Source of the DNA: Bathynomus jamesi
Taxonomy: Eukaryota > Arthropoda > Malacostraca > Isopoda > Cirolanidae
NCBI GenBank assembly: GCA_023014485.1
Contig: JAJOZX010006141.1
Coordinates: 1 to 64,000, forward strand
Length of the DNA: 64,000 bases
Direction of reading: 5' to 3'
Both the position numbers and the translations under genes were made by a program. The notes beneath the pieces were generated by a model. It saw nothing but the letters and a program-made list of their open reading frames with translations. It was not told where the DNA came from and made no database searches. Shown here in pieces: positions 23,149-36,832 of the stretch (its first letter is position 1; every line of letters begins with the position of its first letter).

Positions 23149-26100
23149 AGTGGCGACCCTGCACCAGGATAAAAAGATTATTTTAAGAAGATTATTTTAA
23201 GAAGATTATTTTAAGAAGAAGATTTTAACAAGAAGATTTTAAGAAGAGGCCACTCTTTGGCCAAGATAGAAATTACCCTGCATCAGGATAAAACCATTTG
23301 ACCGGCGTGTCACGACTTCTAGTTCGTAACATCCACCCTTGAACCGGTGTGTCACGACTCCAAGTTCTCCACGCCTAGTTTTCATCCAAGAAGAAGTAGC
23401 CAGCAAGACGTCTTCAGGACACGTCTCTGAGGATTTCGCCCGTGGAAAATTTTGTTAAGTACAGAGTTGTTTTTTTAGTAATTTATAAACATTTGAAAAG
23501 TCACTATTATTAACAGTTAATAATGAGTATCAAACCAGAATTTAACACAAAACACAGTGAACACTTCAGACACCAGTGATACATTTGTTTTTATTGAAAC
23601 AGTAATTTTAAAAGAGAGTTAATTTCAAAGAGAGTTAATTTCAAAGAGTTAATTTCAAAGAGAGTTAATTTCAAAGAGAGTTAATTTCAAAGAGAGTTAA
23701 TTTCAAGAGAGTTATTTTCACTGTTATATTCAGTATAGAATAATTTTATTTTATGTACCTTCCCGTACATTAGAATGAAATATTGTTTACATTTTTTTTA
23801 TTTTTTGTTTGCAAATTTTTTTCAATTACTGAATTGAATTGACTTGCAAATTAAGAAAGAGAGAGTTTATAGAGAGTTTATAGATTTAGAGAGATACTTG
23901 AAGTAATTTTGAAGTCATTTTTTTGAAATCATTTTTTGAAGTCAGTTTTGAAGTCAGTTTTTGAAGTCAGAAGGTTGCACCAAGAGGGTCAACCAAAACA
24001 GAGGTTAATCGTCTCCACTTGATAAAGATCGAGTGCAGTCATTTTCCATTTTCAGTTAATTTCAAGTTAGTTTAAGTTATAGAGATACTTGATTGCATTT
24101 CAAGTAAGTCGGTTGCACCAAGAGGGTCAACCAAACAGAGGTTAATCGTCTCCACTTGAATAGAGATCAAGTGCAGTCATTTTCCATTTTCAGTTAATTT
24201 CAAGTTAGTTTCAGAATACTTGATAAGAGGTCAAGTCAGAAGGTTGCGCCAAGACGGGCAACCGCCCCAGAGATTTATAGAAATACTTGATAGAGTTCAA
24301 GTCAGAGAGTTTTATTTGAAGTCAGAGAGTTTTATTTGAAGTCAGAGAGATTTATTCCAAGTCAGAGAGATTTATTCCAAGTCAGAGAGATTTATTCCAA
24401 GTCAGAGAGATTTATTCCAAGTCAGAGAGATTTATTCCAAGTCATTTTTATTTCGAGTCCCAAGTCAGTTTTCAATGCAGTCAATTGAATTCAACCTTTT
24501 TTGTTGTTCAAGAGAATTTAATTCAACCTTTTTTTGTTGAAAAAGAGAATTAAATTCAACCTGAATTGACCCGTTTGTCTTTAGTTTAACTTTTTTTTTG
24601 TTTGTGAGAAGGAAATTGACCGATTTGTCTTTTCTTTTTCATGCATTGTTACGTATATAAATATATAGTCATGTAATTTATTATTTGTAACAAAACCGTT
24701 TTTACAATTGTTTGTAATGACTTTGATAATCATTGTAATGTATACGTGATAATAATAGTTGTGTAATAATTAATTAATCGATCTTGTCCCAATGACTCCT
24801 TTTAAATTACTATGCTGAGGAACATGCCGTCCCTCCGTTTTGTTTCAACTTTTTTTAATTTTTGTTCTAAGTAGTGTGACAAGCAATCTTTTTTTAAAGA
24901 GCAAAGTGCTCACGAAAGACTTATTGTCAAATTCAGACTTATATCCCCCGCTTAGTCACTCAATTCCCCCGAATGTAGTACTCCAAACTTTTTATTTTAT
25001 TTTATTTTAACACCCCCAACCCCAGTTGAACCGTGTCAACCAGAGAAATGGTTCAACCATGGTTAATTCCTCTTTAGTACTATGGAACATAACCTCCATT
25101 TATGTTAAGTTGTTTTTTTATTTTTAAGAATACTACAGTATATGGCTATGAATTTTAGTAGTCGAAATTAATTGTGTGTCAAAATTCAATTTTAAAACCG
25201 TGAGATCTACTTTCATTAACTGTAAGGTCCTCTAAGTTCGTTTTTTTAATTACCTTATACGTGTAACTGATTAATTATGTAAAATCTATAATCCTAATTG
25301 AATTTTATTACTTTTGACACATTCGAATTCATTTACGTTCCGTCCCTCCAGTCACTTTTGCATTAAAACTCGTATGCAAACATCATCATAATAATACATC
25401 ATAATTATTGCTTACTATATATAAATTCTCGCTCATGCATTTATACAGTTAATTTAACAATCCTCTCAGCTAATCTGTGTCTCGAAATTATAAAATACAC
25501 ACTTTGTACCCAATAAACATAAATACACCTTTGACCACAGGTCTATACATCATCCACTACGTAATTCGATTTGTACCTACAACAGTCAATAAAAATGCAT
25601 GTATGCACACTATATATACTATATACATACAAACCTTATGCTAAAATCATTGAATATTCAGTTACTTGAACAATCCTATCAGCTAATCTGTCCCTCGAAA
25701 TTGTAAAATACACACTTTGCACCTAATACACCCAAATACACACTAGACCACAGGTCTATACATCATCCATTACGTAATTCGATTTTTTACCTACAATAGT
25801 CAATAAAATTAGTTTATCAATTGTACTATCATGGAAGCCTCGAAAAATCCATGAACTTTAAAATTTATGTTTTTCCCTTTTACCTATTCATTATGAATGT
25901 AATTTATCCCACAGAAAAAAATAAAATTTGGTAAAAAATTTTAACCATATCATTGTTTGTCTAACTTAATTGTTTGTCTAAAATTAAAGTTTTAATCTTT
26001 GAATTTTTATATTTTATAATAGCCCTCTAAGCGAGTGTCATGTTAAAAATTTGGATACTCTGCATTGTACTCAACTACCTGAACTCGTTCTGTATAAAAC

Positions 26101-26225
26101 TTGTATTGTAAAAAAGAATGTCGTCATCTAACTTGAATTACTTACGATGTTATTTTCTCAATTGTATTATATTGTATTAATTGTATTATATTATTGTATT
26201 AATACCATTTTAGGGGGGGAAATAC
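23149..26225 (+). repeat. Family A internal region 4
   Basis: Complete copy with the 16-bp minisatellite expanded to about eight repeats (23605-23715). It also carries an extra TTTTTATTTCGAGTCCC segment after the 20-bp repeats, a feature shared by later units. Confidence 0.86.
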
Positions 26226-28402
26226 TGTAAAAAGTGAACAATGAACAATTCCTACACCATCATTATATGGATTCATTGTCTTCATGCAGTACTTATGTTC
26301 TTATAGTTTTATGTTTGAATGTTCATTTTTACATAAGAAACCAAAAATCGCCTAAGCGAGTTTTGGATAGAATTTCGATTTATACTTTATTCATTACTGT
26401 ATTTCTCTAATTCATCTTTTCTAATAATGACTTATACACTATGACGTCACAAAATAACTTTGTTCTCTTTACGTTTCCCATACTTTGTACACTGAATCAC
26501 GTTCTTAGTATTTGGACATCTTCCGTATTCAATGTATGGTAAATTCTTTAGTAATAATGTTGTGGTGTTATGTAGTATAAATATCATTATTCAACCATAC
26601 TCATTATTCAACCATACTCATTCTTACATTCATGTTCTTTCTTGACCGCTATCCTTTATTAATTTTATTACTTATTCATTCATCTACCTATTGTCTACTT
26701 ATGCCCTATCAACTTATCAGTCTATGTTTACTCGTGTCTATATTACGCACACAACCTATTGTGTGACGAATGATATGTGTACACTACTGTGTGCAGTCGT
26801 ACATGTCTATTGACGATCATGATTACGTACATGTATTCTTTTTACGTTTTATTTTCTTTTATTATTTCACCTCTCGCAAGTTGTTTATTATTGCTGAGAC
26901 GAAGGTTCGAATTCCGATTACGTCGTCAAAAGCGAGCCTCTGAATTCGAATTCTTCTCTCTTGCCTCTGCTACCAATTTATAACGTTAAGATGTGATGTT
27001 ATATTATTATAATATACCATATTGTTCCCTGCCAGGCTACTGGTTATTATCTACTTAGGCACATAGTTATCCACGTTCTCATTACCTGTACTTACTACTT
27101 CTACCTAATTGTCATTCAAATTCCGTTACTTATGTGTTACGTTATCATTAATGTCCGTGTACTTTCAAATGAAAAGTACACCGTATTGTTTCTCCGCTTT
27201 CCTCATCGCTGGCTAATTAGACTTTCAAACTATAATAACCAACCATTCTTCTAATAATATTTGACATAATTTGGCGTAATTATTGTTAACTATAAATATA
27301 TAACATTGTTGTTAATCCCCTGTAAATTATAGAACAACGGAGAACTCTCCATTATTTAAATTGTATTACCTATTCAGATTACTTCAGTATTAAATATGTC
27401 AATTAACAAATTGCCAAAATTGTAATTAACTGTAATACTTTAATTTAATATAACGTAATGTACTTTAATGAAACTGTAATTAATAATAACTTGTAATGTA
27501 CTTCATTGAAACTGTAATTAAATGTAATGATTTAATTTATAATGTAAGAATGTACTTTAATAGAACTGTAATGAACAATCATAAGCGAATGTGAAGTAAT
27601 CCATAATTGTAATCGTAATTGTAATGAACCAAAATTAATACGTACTCAGTCGTGTACTTAATTTGTACTTATGTGTACTATTACGAAATGATATCGCCTT
27701 CATAAATGTAGACTCGGCGAAAAATACAAATTAGTTTTTATTTTTATTTTTTTTATTATTTTTAGTTAAAATCTTTCAAAACATCTGATCATGTGTTTAA
27801 AAAGGGGGGAAATTTAACCTTCAACTGTCCTCCCCAAAACATTTAAGTTTATATTATACATGTACTTGTAAAAATTACGACACTTCTTCATTAGACTTCT
27901 TGATTAAGTCACTTCATATTAGCACCTCATTAGGACTCCTTTGTTAGCAGCCTCGCTGCGGGGAGGGGGCAGAGGCCCCTTGCCTCCTTAGTCTTTTTTA
28001 GATTCCGGCCTGAGCCATGGTCGAAAGAGGTCGAACCTCTACCCTTGTAATTCAGAGCAGTACCTGTATATTTTTAAGAAGTAAATTACCGTAAGAGAAA
28101 CTTTTTATTTTTCCCTTCGACCCGTGCTCTCTTCAGAACTTAGTCAGAAAAGTCGATAATTTTAGTATCAGAGAAAGTATCAGAGTATTATAAAAAGAGG
28201 AGAATTAAAAATTGGCGACCCTTTGCCCAAATTAAGAGACAACCCAAGCACCATAGAAGATATTGGCATAACAGTCTGGCGAGTCTGTAGCCAAGAGTTT
28301 AACAGAGTGGCGACCGAAAAGAATTAGAATGTTATAGAAGAAATATCCGTTGCTTGCCTCCTAACTAGAACCCCCGTCGATCCGAACGACTCCGACGTAA
28401 CA
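26226..28402 (+). repeat. Family A LTR 5 (altered 3' end)
   Basis: The body of the LTR is normal. The 3' end is rearranged: the usual CCGACTCCAGGGACAT is replaced by a shortened CGACTCCGACGTAACA, so the LTR is slightly short. A second copy of the LTR end and PBS follows at 28426-28470. Confidence 0.8.
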
Positions 28403-28470
28403 AGTGGCGACCCTGCCAGGGTAGAAGAAGAAGAGGGTAACAAAGTGAGGCTGCGACCCTGCACAGGATA
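28400..28470 (+). other. Duplicated LTR-end/PBS junction
   Basis: TAACAAGTGGCGACCCTGCC at 28399-28418 is followed after 24 bases by GGGTAACAAAGTG and a second, degenerate GCGACCCTGCACAGG. No other unit in the window has two PBS copies in tandem. The unusual first copy reads CCTGCCAGGGT where other units read CCTGCACCAGGAT. Confidence 0.65.
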
Positions 28471-31400
28471 AAAAGATTATTTTAAGAAGAAGATTAAGAA
28501 GATTTTAAGAAGATTATTTTAAGAAGAAGATTTTAACAAGAAGATTTTAAGAAGAGGCCACTCTTTGGCCAAGATAGAAATTACCCTGCATCAGGATAAA
28601 ACCATTTGACCGGCGTGTCACGACTTCTAGTTCGTAACATCCACCCTTGAACCGGTGTGTCACGACTCCAAGTTCTCCACGCCTAGTTTTCTTCCAAGAA
28701 GAAGTAGCCAGCAAGACGTCTTCAGGACACGTCTCTGAGGATTTCGCCCGTGGAAAATTTTGTTAAGTACAGAGTTGTTTTTTTAGTAATTTATAAACAT
28801 TTGAAGTCACTATTATTAACAATTAATAATGAGTATCAAACCAGAATTTAACACAAAACAGAGTGAACACTTCAGACACCAGTGATACATTTGTTTTTAT
28901 TGAAACAGTTATTTTAAAAGAGAGTTAATTTCAAAGAGAGTTCATTTCAAAGAGTTAATTTCAAAGAGAGTTAATTTCAAAGAGAGTTAATTTCAAAGAG
29001 AGTTAATTTCAAAGAGAGTTAATTTCAAGAGAGTTATTTTCACTGTTATATTCAGTATAGAATAATTTTATTTTATGTACCTTCCCGTACATTAGAATGA
29101 AATATTGTTTACATTTTTTTTAATTTTTGTTTGCAAATTTTTTTCAATTACTGAATTGAATTGACTTGCAAATTAAGAAAGAGAGAGTTTATAGAGAGTT
29201 TATAGATTTAGAGAGATACTTGAAGTAATTTTGAAGTCATTTTTTAAATCATTTTTTGAAGTCAGTTTTGAAGTCAGTTTTTGAAGTCAGAAGGTTGCAC
29301 CAAGAGGGTCAACCAAAACAGAGGTTAATCGTCTCCACTTGATAAAGATCGAGTGCAGTCATTTTCCATTTTCAGTTAATTTCAAGTTAGTTTAAGTTAT
29401 AGAGATACTTGATTGCATTTCAAGTAAGTCGGTTGCACCAAGAGGGTCAACCAAACAGAGGTTAATCGTCTCCACTTAATAGAGATCAAGTGCAGTCATT
29501 TTCCATTTTCAGTTAATTTCAAGTTAGTTTCAGAATACTTGATAAGAGGTCAAGTCAGAAGGTTGCGCCAAGACGGGCAACCGCCCCAGAGATTTATAGA
29601 AATACTTGATAGAGTTCAAGTCAGAGAGTTTTATTTGAAGTCAGAGAGTTTTATTTGAAGTCAGAGAGTTTTATTTGAAGTCAGAGAGATTTCCAAGTCA
29701 GAGAGATTTATTCCAAGTCAGAGAGATTTATTCCAAGTCAGAGAGATTTATTCCAGTCAGAGAGATTTATTCCAAGTCAGAGAGATTTATTCCAAGTCAT
29801 TTTTATTTCGAGTCCCAAGTCAGTTTTCAATGCAGTCAATTGAATTCAACCTTTTTTTTGTTCAAGAGAATTTAATTCAACCTTTTTTTTGTTGAAAAAG
29901 AGAATTAAATTCAACCTGAATTGACCCGTTTGTCTTTAGTTTAACTTTTTTTTTGTTTGTGAGAAGGAAATTGACCGATTTGTCTTTTCTTTTTCATGCA
30001 TTGTTACGTATATAAATATATAGTCATGTAATTTATTATTTGTAACAAAACCGTTTTTACAATTGTTTGTAATGACTTTGATAATCATTGTAATGTATAC
30101 GTGATAATAATAGTTGTGTAATAATTAATTAATCGATCTTGTCCCAATGACTCCTTTTAAATTACTATGCTGAGGAACATGCCGTCCCTCCGTTTTGTTT
30201 CAACTTTTTTTTAATTTTTGTTCTAAGTAGTGTGACAAGCAATCTTTTTTTAAAGAGCAAAGTGCTCACGAAAGACTTATTGTCAAATTCAGACTTATAT
30301 CCCCCGCTTAGTCACTCAATTCCCCCGAATGTAGTACTCCAAACTTTTTATTTTATTTTATTTTAACACCCCCACCCCAGTTGAACCGTGTCAACCAGAG
30401 AAATGGTTCAACCATGGTTAATTCCTCTTTAGTACTATGGAACATAACCTCCATTTATGTTAAGTTGTGTTTTTTATTTTTAAGAATACTACAGTATATG
30501 GCTATGAATTTTAGTAGTCGAAATTAATTGTGTGTCAAAATTCAATTTTAAAACCGTGAGATCTACTTTCATTAACTGTAAGGTCCTCTAAGTTCGTTTT
30601 TTTAATTACCTTATACGTGTAACTGATTAATTATGTAAAATCTATAATCCTAATTGAATTTTATTACTTTTGACACATTCGAATTCATTTACGTTCCGTC
30701 CCTCCAGTCACTTTTGCATTAAAACTCGTATGCAAACATCATCATAATAATACATCATAATTATTGCTTACTATATATAAATTCTCGCTCATGCATTTAT
30801 ACAGTTAATTTAACAATCCTCTCAGCTAATCTGTGTCTCGAAATTATAAAATACACACTTTGTACCCAATAAACATAAATACACCTTTGACCACAGGTCT
30901 ATACATCATCCACTACGTAATTCGATTTGTACCTACAACAGTCAATAAAAATGCATGTATGCACACTATATACTATATACATACAAACCTTATGCTAAAA
31001 TCATTGAATATTCAGTTACTTGAACAATCCTATCAGCTAATCTGTCCCTCGAAATTGTAAAATACACACTTTGCACCTAATACACCCAATATACACTAGA
31101 CCACAGGTCTATACATCATCCATTACGTAATTCGATTTTTTACCTACAATAGTCAATAAAATTAGTTTATCAATTGTACTATCATGGAAGCCTCGAAAAA
31201 TCCATGAACTTTAAAATTTTGTTTTTCCCTTTTACCTATTCATTATGAATGTAATTTATCCCACAGAAAAAAATAAAATTTGGTAAAAAATTTTAACCAT
31301 ATCATTGTTTGTCTAACTTAATTGTTTGTCTAAAATTAAAGTTTTAATCTTTGAATTTTATATTTTATAATAGCCCTCTAAGCGAGTGTCATGTTAAAAA

Positions 31401-31575
31401 TTTGGATACTCTGCATTGTACTCAACTACCTGAACTCGTTCTGTATAAAACTTGTATTGTAAAAAAGAATGTCGTCATCTAACTTGAATTACTTACGATG
31501 TTATTTTCTCAATTGTATTATATTGTATTAATTGTATATATTATTGTATTAATACCATTTTAGGGGGGGAAATAC
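28403..31575 (+). repeat. Family A internal region 5
   Basis: Complete internal region whose start is lengthened by the duplicated PBS. The 16-bp minisatellite is long (about 28917-29035). From about 31080 onward the sequence shows one-base deletions relative to all other units. Confidence 0.85.
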
Positions 31576-33759
31576 TGTAAAAAGTGAACAATGAACAATT
31601 CCTACACATCATTATATGGATTCATTGTCTTCATGCAGTACTTATGTTCTTATAGTTTTATGTTTGAATGTTCATTTTTACATAAGAAACCAAAAATCGC
31701 CTAAGCGAGTTTTGGATAGAATTTCGATTTATACTTTATTCATTACTGTATTCTCTAATTCATCTTTTCTAATAATGACTTATACACTATGACGTCACAA
31801 AATAACTTTGTTCTTTACGTTTCCCATACTTTGTACACTGAATCACGTTCTTAGTATTTGGACATCTTCCGTATTCAATGTATGGTAAATTCTTTAGTAA
31901 TAATGTTGTGGTGTTATGTAGTATAAATATCATTATTCAACATACTCATTATTCAACCATACTCATTCTTACATTCATGTTCTTTCTTGACCGCTATCCT
32001 TATTAATTTTATTACTATTCATTCATCTACCTATTGTCTACTTATGCCCTATCAACTTATCAGTCTATGTTTACTCGTGTCTATATTACGCACACAACCT
32101 ATTGTGTGACGAATGATATGTGTACACTACTGTGTGCAGTCGTACATGTCTATTGACGATCATGATTACGTACATGTATTCTTTTTACGTTTATTTTCTT
32201 TTATTATTTCACCTCTCGCAAGTTGTTTATTATTGCTGAGACGAAGGTTCGAATTCCGATTAGTCGTCAAAAGCGAGCCTCTGAATTCGAATTCTTCTCT
32301 CTTGCCTCTGCTACCAATTTATAACGTTAAGATGTGATGTTATATTATTATAATATACCATATTGTTCCCTGCCAGGCTACTGGTTATTATCTACTTAGG
32401 CACATAGTTATCCACGTTCTCATTACCTGTACTTACTACTTCTACCTAATTGTCATTCAAATTCCGTTACTTATGTGTTACGTTATCATTAATGTCCGTG
32501 TACTTTCAAATGAAAAGTACACCGTATTGTTTCTCCGCTTTCCTCATCGCTGGCTAATTAGACTTTCAAACTATAATAACCAACCATTCTTCTAATAATT
32601 TGACATAATTTGGCGTAATTATTGTTAACTATAAATATATAACATTGTTGTTAATCCCCTGTAAATTATAGAACAACGGAGAACTCTCCATTATTTAAAT
32701 TGTATTACCTATTCAGATTACTTCAGTATTAAATATGTCAATTAACAAATTGCCAAAATTGTAATTAACTGTAATACTTTAATTTAATATAACGTAATGT
32801 ACTTTAATGAAACTGTAATTAATAATAACTTGTAATGTACTTCATTGAAACTGTAATTAAATGTAATGATTTAATTTATAATGTAAGAATGTACTTTAAT
32901 AGAACTGTAATGAACAATCATAAGCGAATGTGAAGTAATCCATAATTGTAATCGTAATTGTAATGAACCAAAATTAATACGTACTCAGTCGTGTACTTAA
33001 TTTGTACTTATGTGTACTATTACGAAATGATATCGCCTTCATAAATGTAGACTCGGCGAAAAATACAAATTAGTTTTTATTTTTATTTTTTTTATTATTT
33101 TTAGTTAAAATCTTTCAAAACATCTGATCATGTGTTTAAAAAGGGGGGAAATTTAACCTTCAACTGTCCTCCCCCAAAACATTTAAGTTTATATTATACA
33201 TGTACTTGTAAAAATTACGACACTTCTTCATTAGACTTCTTGATTAAGTCACTTCATATTAGCACCTCATTAGGACTCCTTTGTTAGCAGCCTCGCTGCG
33301 GGGAGGGGGCAGAGGCCCCTTGCCTCCTTAGTCTTTTTTAGATTCCGGCCTGAGCCATGGTCGAAAGAGGTCGAACCTCTACCCTTGTAATTCAGAGCAG
33401 TACCTGTATATTTTTAAGAAGTAAATTACCGTAAGAGAAACTTTTTATTTTTCCCTTCGACCCGTGCTCTCTTCAGAACTTAGTCAGAAAAGTCGATAAT
33501 TTTAGTATCAGAGAAAGTATCAGAGTATTATAAAAAGAGGAGAATTAAAAATTGGCGACCCTTTGCCCAAATTAAGAGACAACCAAGCACCATAGAAGAT
33601 ATTGGCATAACAGTCTGGCGAGTCTGTAGCCAAGAGTTTAACAGAGTGGCGACCGAAAAGAATTAGAATGTTATAGAAGAAATATCCGTTGCTTGCCTCC
33701 TAACTAGAACCCCCGTCGATCCGAACCGACTCCAGGGACATAGAAGAAGGAGGGTAACA
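31576..33759 (+). repeat. Family A LTR 6 (many single-base deletions)
   Basis: Full-length LTR with normal ends. Its first ~700 bp lack single bases at many places where all other units agree, for example in TACACATCATT, TATTCTCTAATT, TTCTTTACG, CAACATACTC, ACTATTCATT and GATTAGTCG. These break the otherwise shared short frames. Residual sequencing error is the likely cause. Confidence 0.82.
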
Positions 33760-36700
33760 AGTGGCGACCCTGCACCAGGATAAAAGATTATTTTAAGAAG
33801 ATTATTTTAAGAAGATTATTTTAAGAAGAAAATTTTAACAAGAAGATTTTAAGAAGAGGCCACTCTTTGGCCAAGATAGAAATTACCCTGCATCAGGATA
33901 AAACCATTTGACCGGCGTGTCACGACTTCTAGTTCGTAACATCCACCCTTGAACCGGTGTGTCACGACTCCAAGTTCTCCACGCCTAGTTTTCATCCAAG
34001 AAGAAGTAGCCAGCAAGACGTCTTCAGGACACGTCTCTGAGGATTTCGCCCGTGGAAAATTTTGTTAAGTACAGAGTTGTTTTTTTAGTAATTTATAAAC
34101 ATTTGAAAAGTCACTATTATTAACAGTTAATAATGAGTATCAAACCAGAATTTAACACAAAACACAGTGAACACTTCAGACACCAGTGATACATTTGTTT
34201 TTATTGAAACAGTAATTTTAAAAGAGTTAATTTCAAAGAGAGTTAATTTCAAAGAGTTAATTTCAAAGAGAGTTAATTTCAAAGAGAGTTAATTTCAAAG
34301 AGAGTTAATTTCAAGAGAGTTATTTTCACTTTATATTCAGTATAGAATAATTTTATTTTATGTACCTTCCCGTACATTAGAATGAAATATGTTTACATTT
34401 TTTTTATTTTTTGTTTGCAAATTTTTTTCAATTACTGAATTGAATTGACTTGCAAATTAAGAAAGAGAGAGTTTATAGAGAGTTTATAGATTTAGAGAGA
34501 TACTTGAAGTAATTTTGAAGTCATTTTTTGAAATCATTTTTTGAAGTCAGTTTTGAAGTCAGTTTTTGAAGTCAGAAGGTTGCACCAAGAGGGTCAACCA
34601 AAACAGAGGTTAATCGTCTCCACTTGATAAAGATCGAGTGCAGTCATTTTCCATTTTCAGTTAATTTCAAGTTAGTTTAAGTTATAGAGATACTTGATTG
34701 CATTTCAAGTAAGTCGGTTGCACCAAGAGGGTCAACCAAAACAGAGGTTAATCGTCTCCACTTGAATAGAGATCAAGTGCAGTCATTTTCCATTTTCAGT
34801 TAATTTCAAGTTAGTTTCAGAATACTTGATAAGAGGTCAAGTCAGAAGGTTGCGCCAAGACGGGCAACCGCCCCAGAGATTTATAGAAATACTTGATAGA
34901 GTTCAAGTCAGAGAGTTTTATTTGAAGTCAGAGAGTTTTATTTGAAGTCAGAGAGTTTTATTTGAAGTCAGAGAGATTTATTCCAAGTCAGAGAGATTTA
35001 TTCCAAGTCAGAGAGATTTATTCCAAGTCAGAGAGATTTATTCCAAGTCATTTTTATTTCGAGTCCCAAGTCAGTTTTCAATGCAGTCAATTGAATTCAA
35101 CCTTTTTTGTTGTTCAAGAGAATTTAATTCAACCTTTTTTTGTTGAAAAAGAGAATTAAATTCAACCTGAATTGACCCGTTTGTGTCTTTAGTTTAACTT
35201 TTTTTTTTGTTTGTGAGAAGGAAATTGACCGATTTGTCTTTTCTTTTTCATGCATTGTTACGTATATAAATATATAGTCATGTAATTTATTATTTGTAAC
35301 AAAACCGTTTTTACAATTGTTTGTAATGACTTTGATAATCATTGTAATGTATACGTGATAATAATAGTTGTGTAATAATTAATTAATCGATCTTGTCCCA
35401 ATGACTCCTTTTAAATTACTATGCTGAGGAACATGCCGTCCCTCCGTTTTGTTTCAACTTTTTTTAATTTTTGTTCTAAGTAGTGTGACAAGCAATCTTT
35501 TTTTAAAGAGCAAAGTGCTCACGAAAGACTTATTGTCAAATTCAGACTTATATCCCCCGCTTAGTCACTCAATTCCCCCGAATGTAGTACTCCAAACTTT
35601 TTATTTTATTTTATTTTAACACCCCCAACCCCAGTTGAACCGTGTCAACCAGAGAAATGGTTCAACCATGGTTAATTCCTCTTTAGTACTATGGAACATA
35701 ACCTCCATTTATGTTAAGTTGTGTTTTTTATTTTTAAGAATACTACAGTATATGGCTATGAATTTTAGTAGTCGAAATTAATTGTGTGTCAAAATTCAAT
35801 TTTAAAACCGTGAGATCTACTTTCATTAACTGTAAGGTCCTCTAAGTTCGTTTTTTTAATTACCTTATACGTGTAACTGATTAATTATGTAAAATCTATA
35901 ATCCTAATTGAATTTTATTACTTTTGACACATTCGAATTCATTTACGTTCCGTCCCTCCAGTCACTTTTGCATTAAAACTCGTATGCAAACATCATCATA
36001 ATAATACATCATAATTATTGCTTACTATATATAAATTCTCGCTCATGCATTTATACAGTTAATTTAACAATCCTCTCAGCTAATCTGTGTCTCGAAATTA
36101 TAAAATACACACTTTTACCCAATAAACATAAATACACCTTTGACCACAGGTCTATACATCATCCACTACGTAATTCGATTTGTACCTACAACAGTCAATA
36201 AAAATGCATGTATGCACACTATATATACTATATACATACAAACCTTATGCTAAAATCATTGAATATTCAGTTACTTGAACAATCCTATCAGCTAATCTGT
36301 CCCTCGAAATTGTAAAATACACACTTTGCACCTAATACACCCAAATACACACTAGACCACAGGTCTATACATCATCCATTACGTAATTCGATTTTTACCT
36401 ACAATAGTCAATAAATTAGTTTATCAATTGTACTATCATGGAAGCCTCGAAAAATCCATGAACTTTAAAATTTATGTTTTTCCCTTTTACCTATTCATTA
36501 TGAATGTAATTTATCCCACAGAAAAAAATAAAATTTGGTAAAAAATTTTAACCATATCATTGTTTGTCTAACTTAATTGTTTGTCTAAAATTAAAGTTTT
36601 AATCTTTGAATTTTTATATTTTATAATAGCCCTCTAAGCGAGTGTCATGTTAAAAATTTGGATACTCTGCATTGTACTCAACTACCTGAACTCGTTCTGT

Positions 36701-36832
36701 ATAAAACTTGTATTGTAAAAAAGAATGTCGTCATCTAACTTGAATTACTTACGATGTTATTTTCTCAATTGTATTATATTGTATTAATTGTATTATATTA
36801 TTGTATTAATACCATTTTAGGGGGGGAAATAC
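33760..36832 (+). repeat. Family A internal region 6
   Basis: Complete uninterrupted copy. It has the extra TCGAGTCCC segment after the 20-bp repeats and a GTGTC variant at the TTTGTCTTTAG site near 35183, shared with the next two units. That suggests these units are close relatives. Confidence 0.86.
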
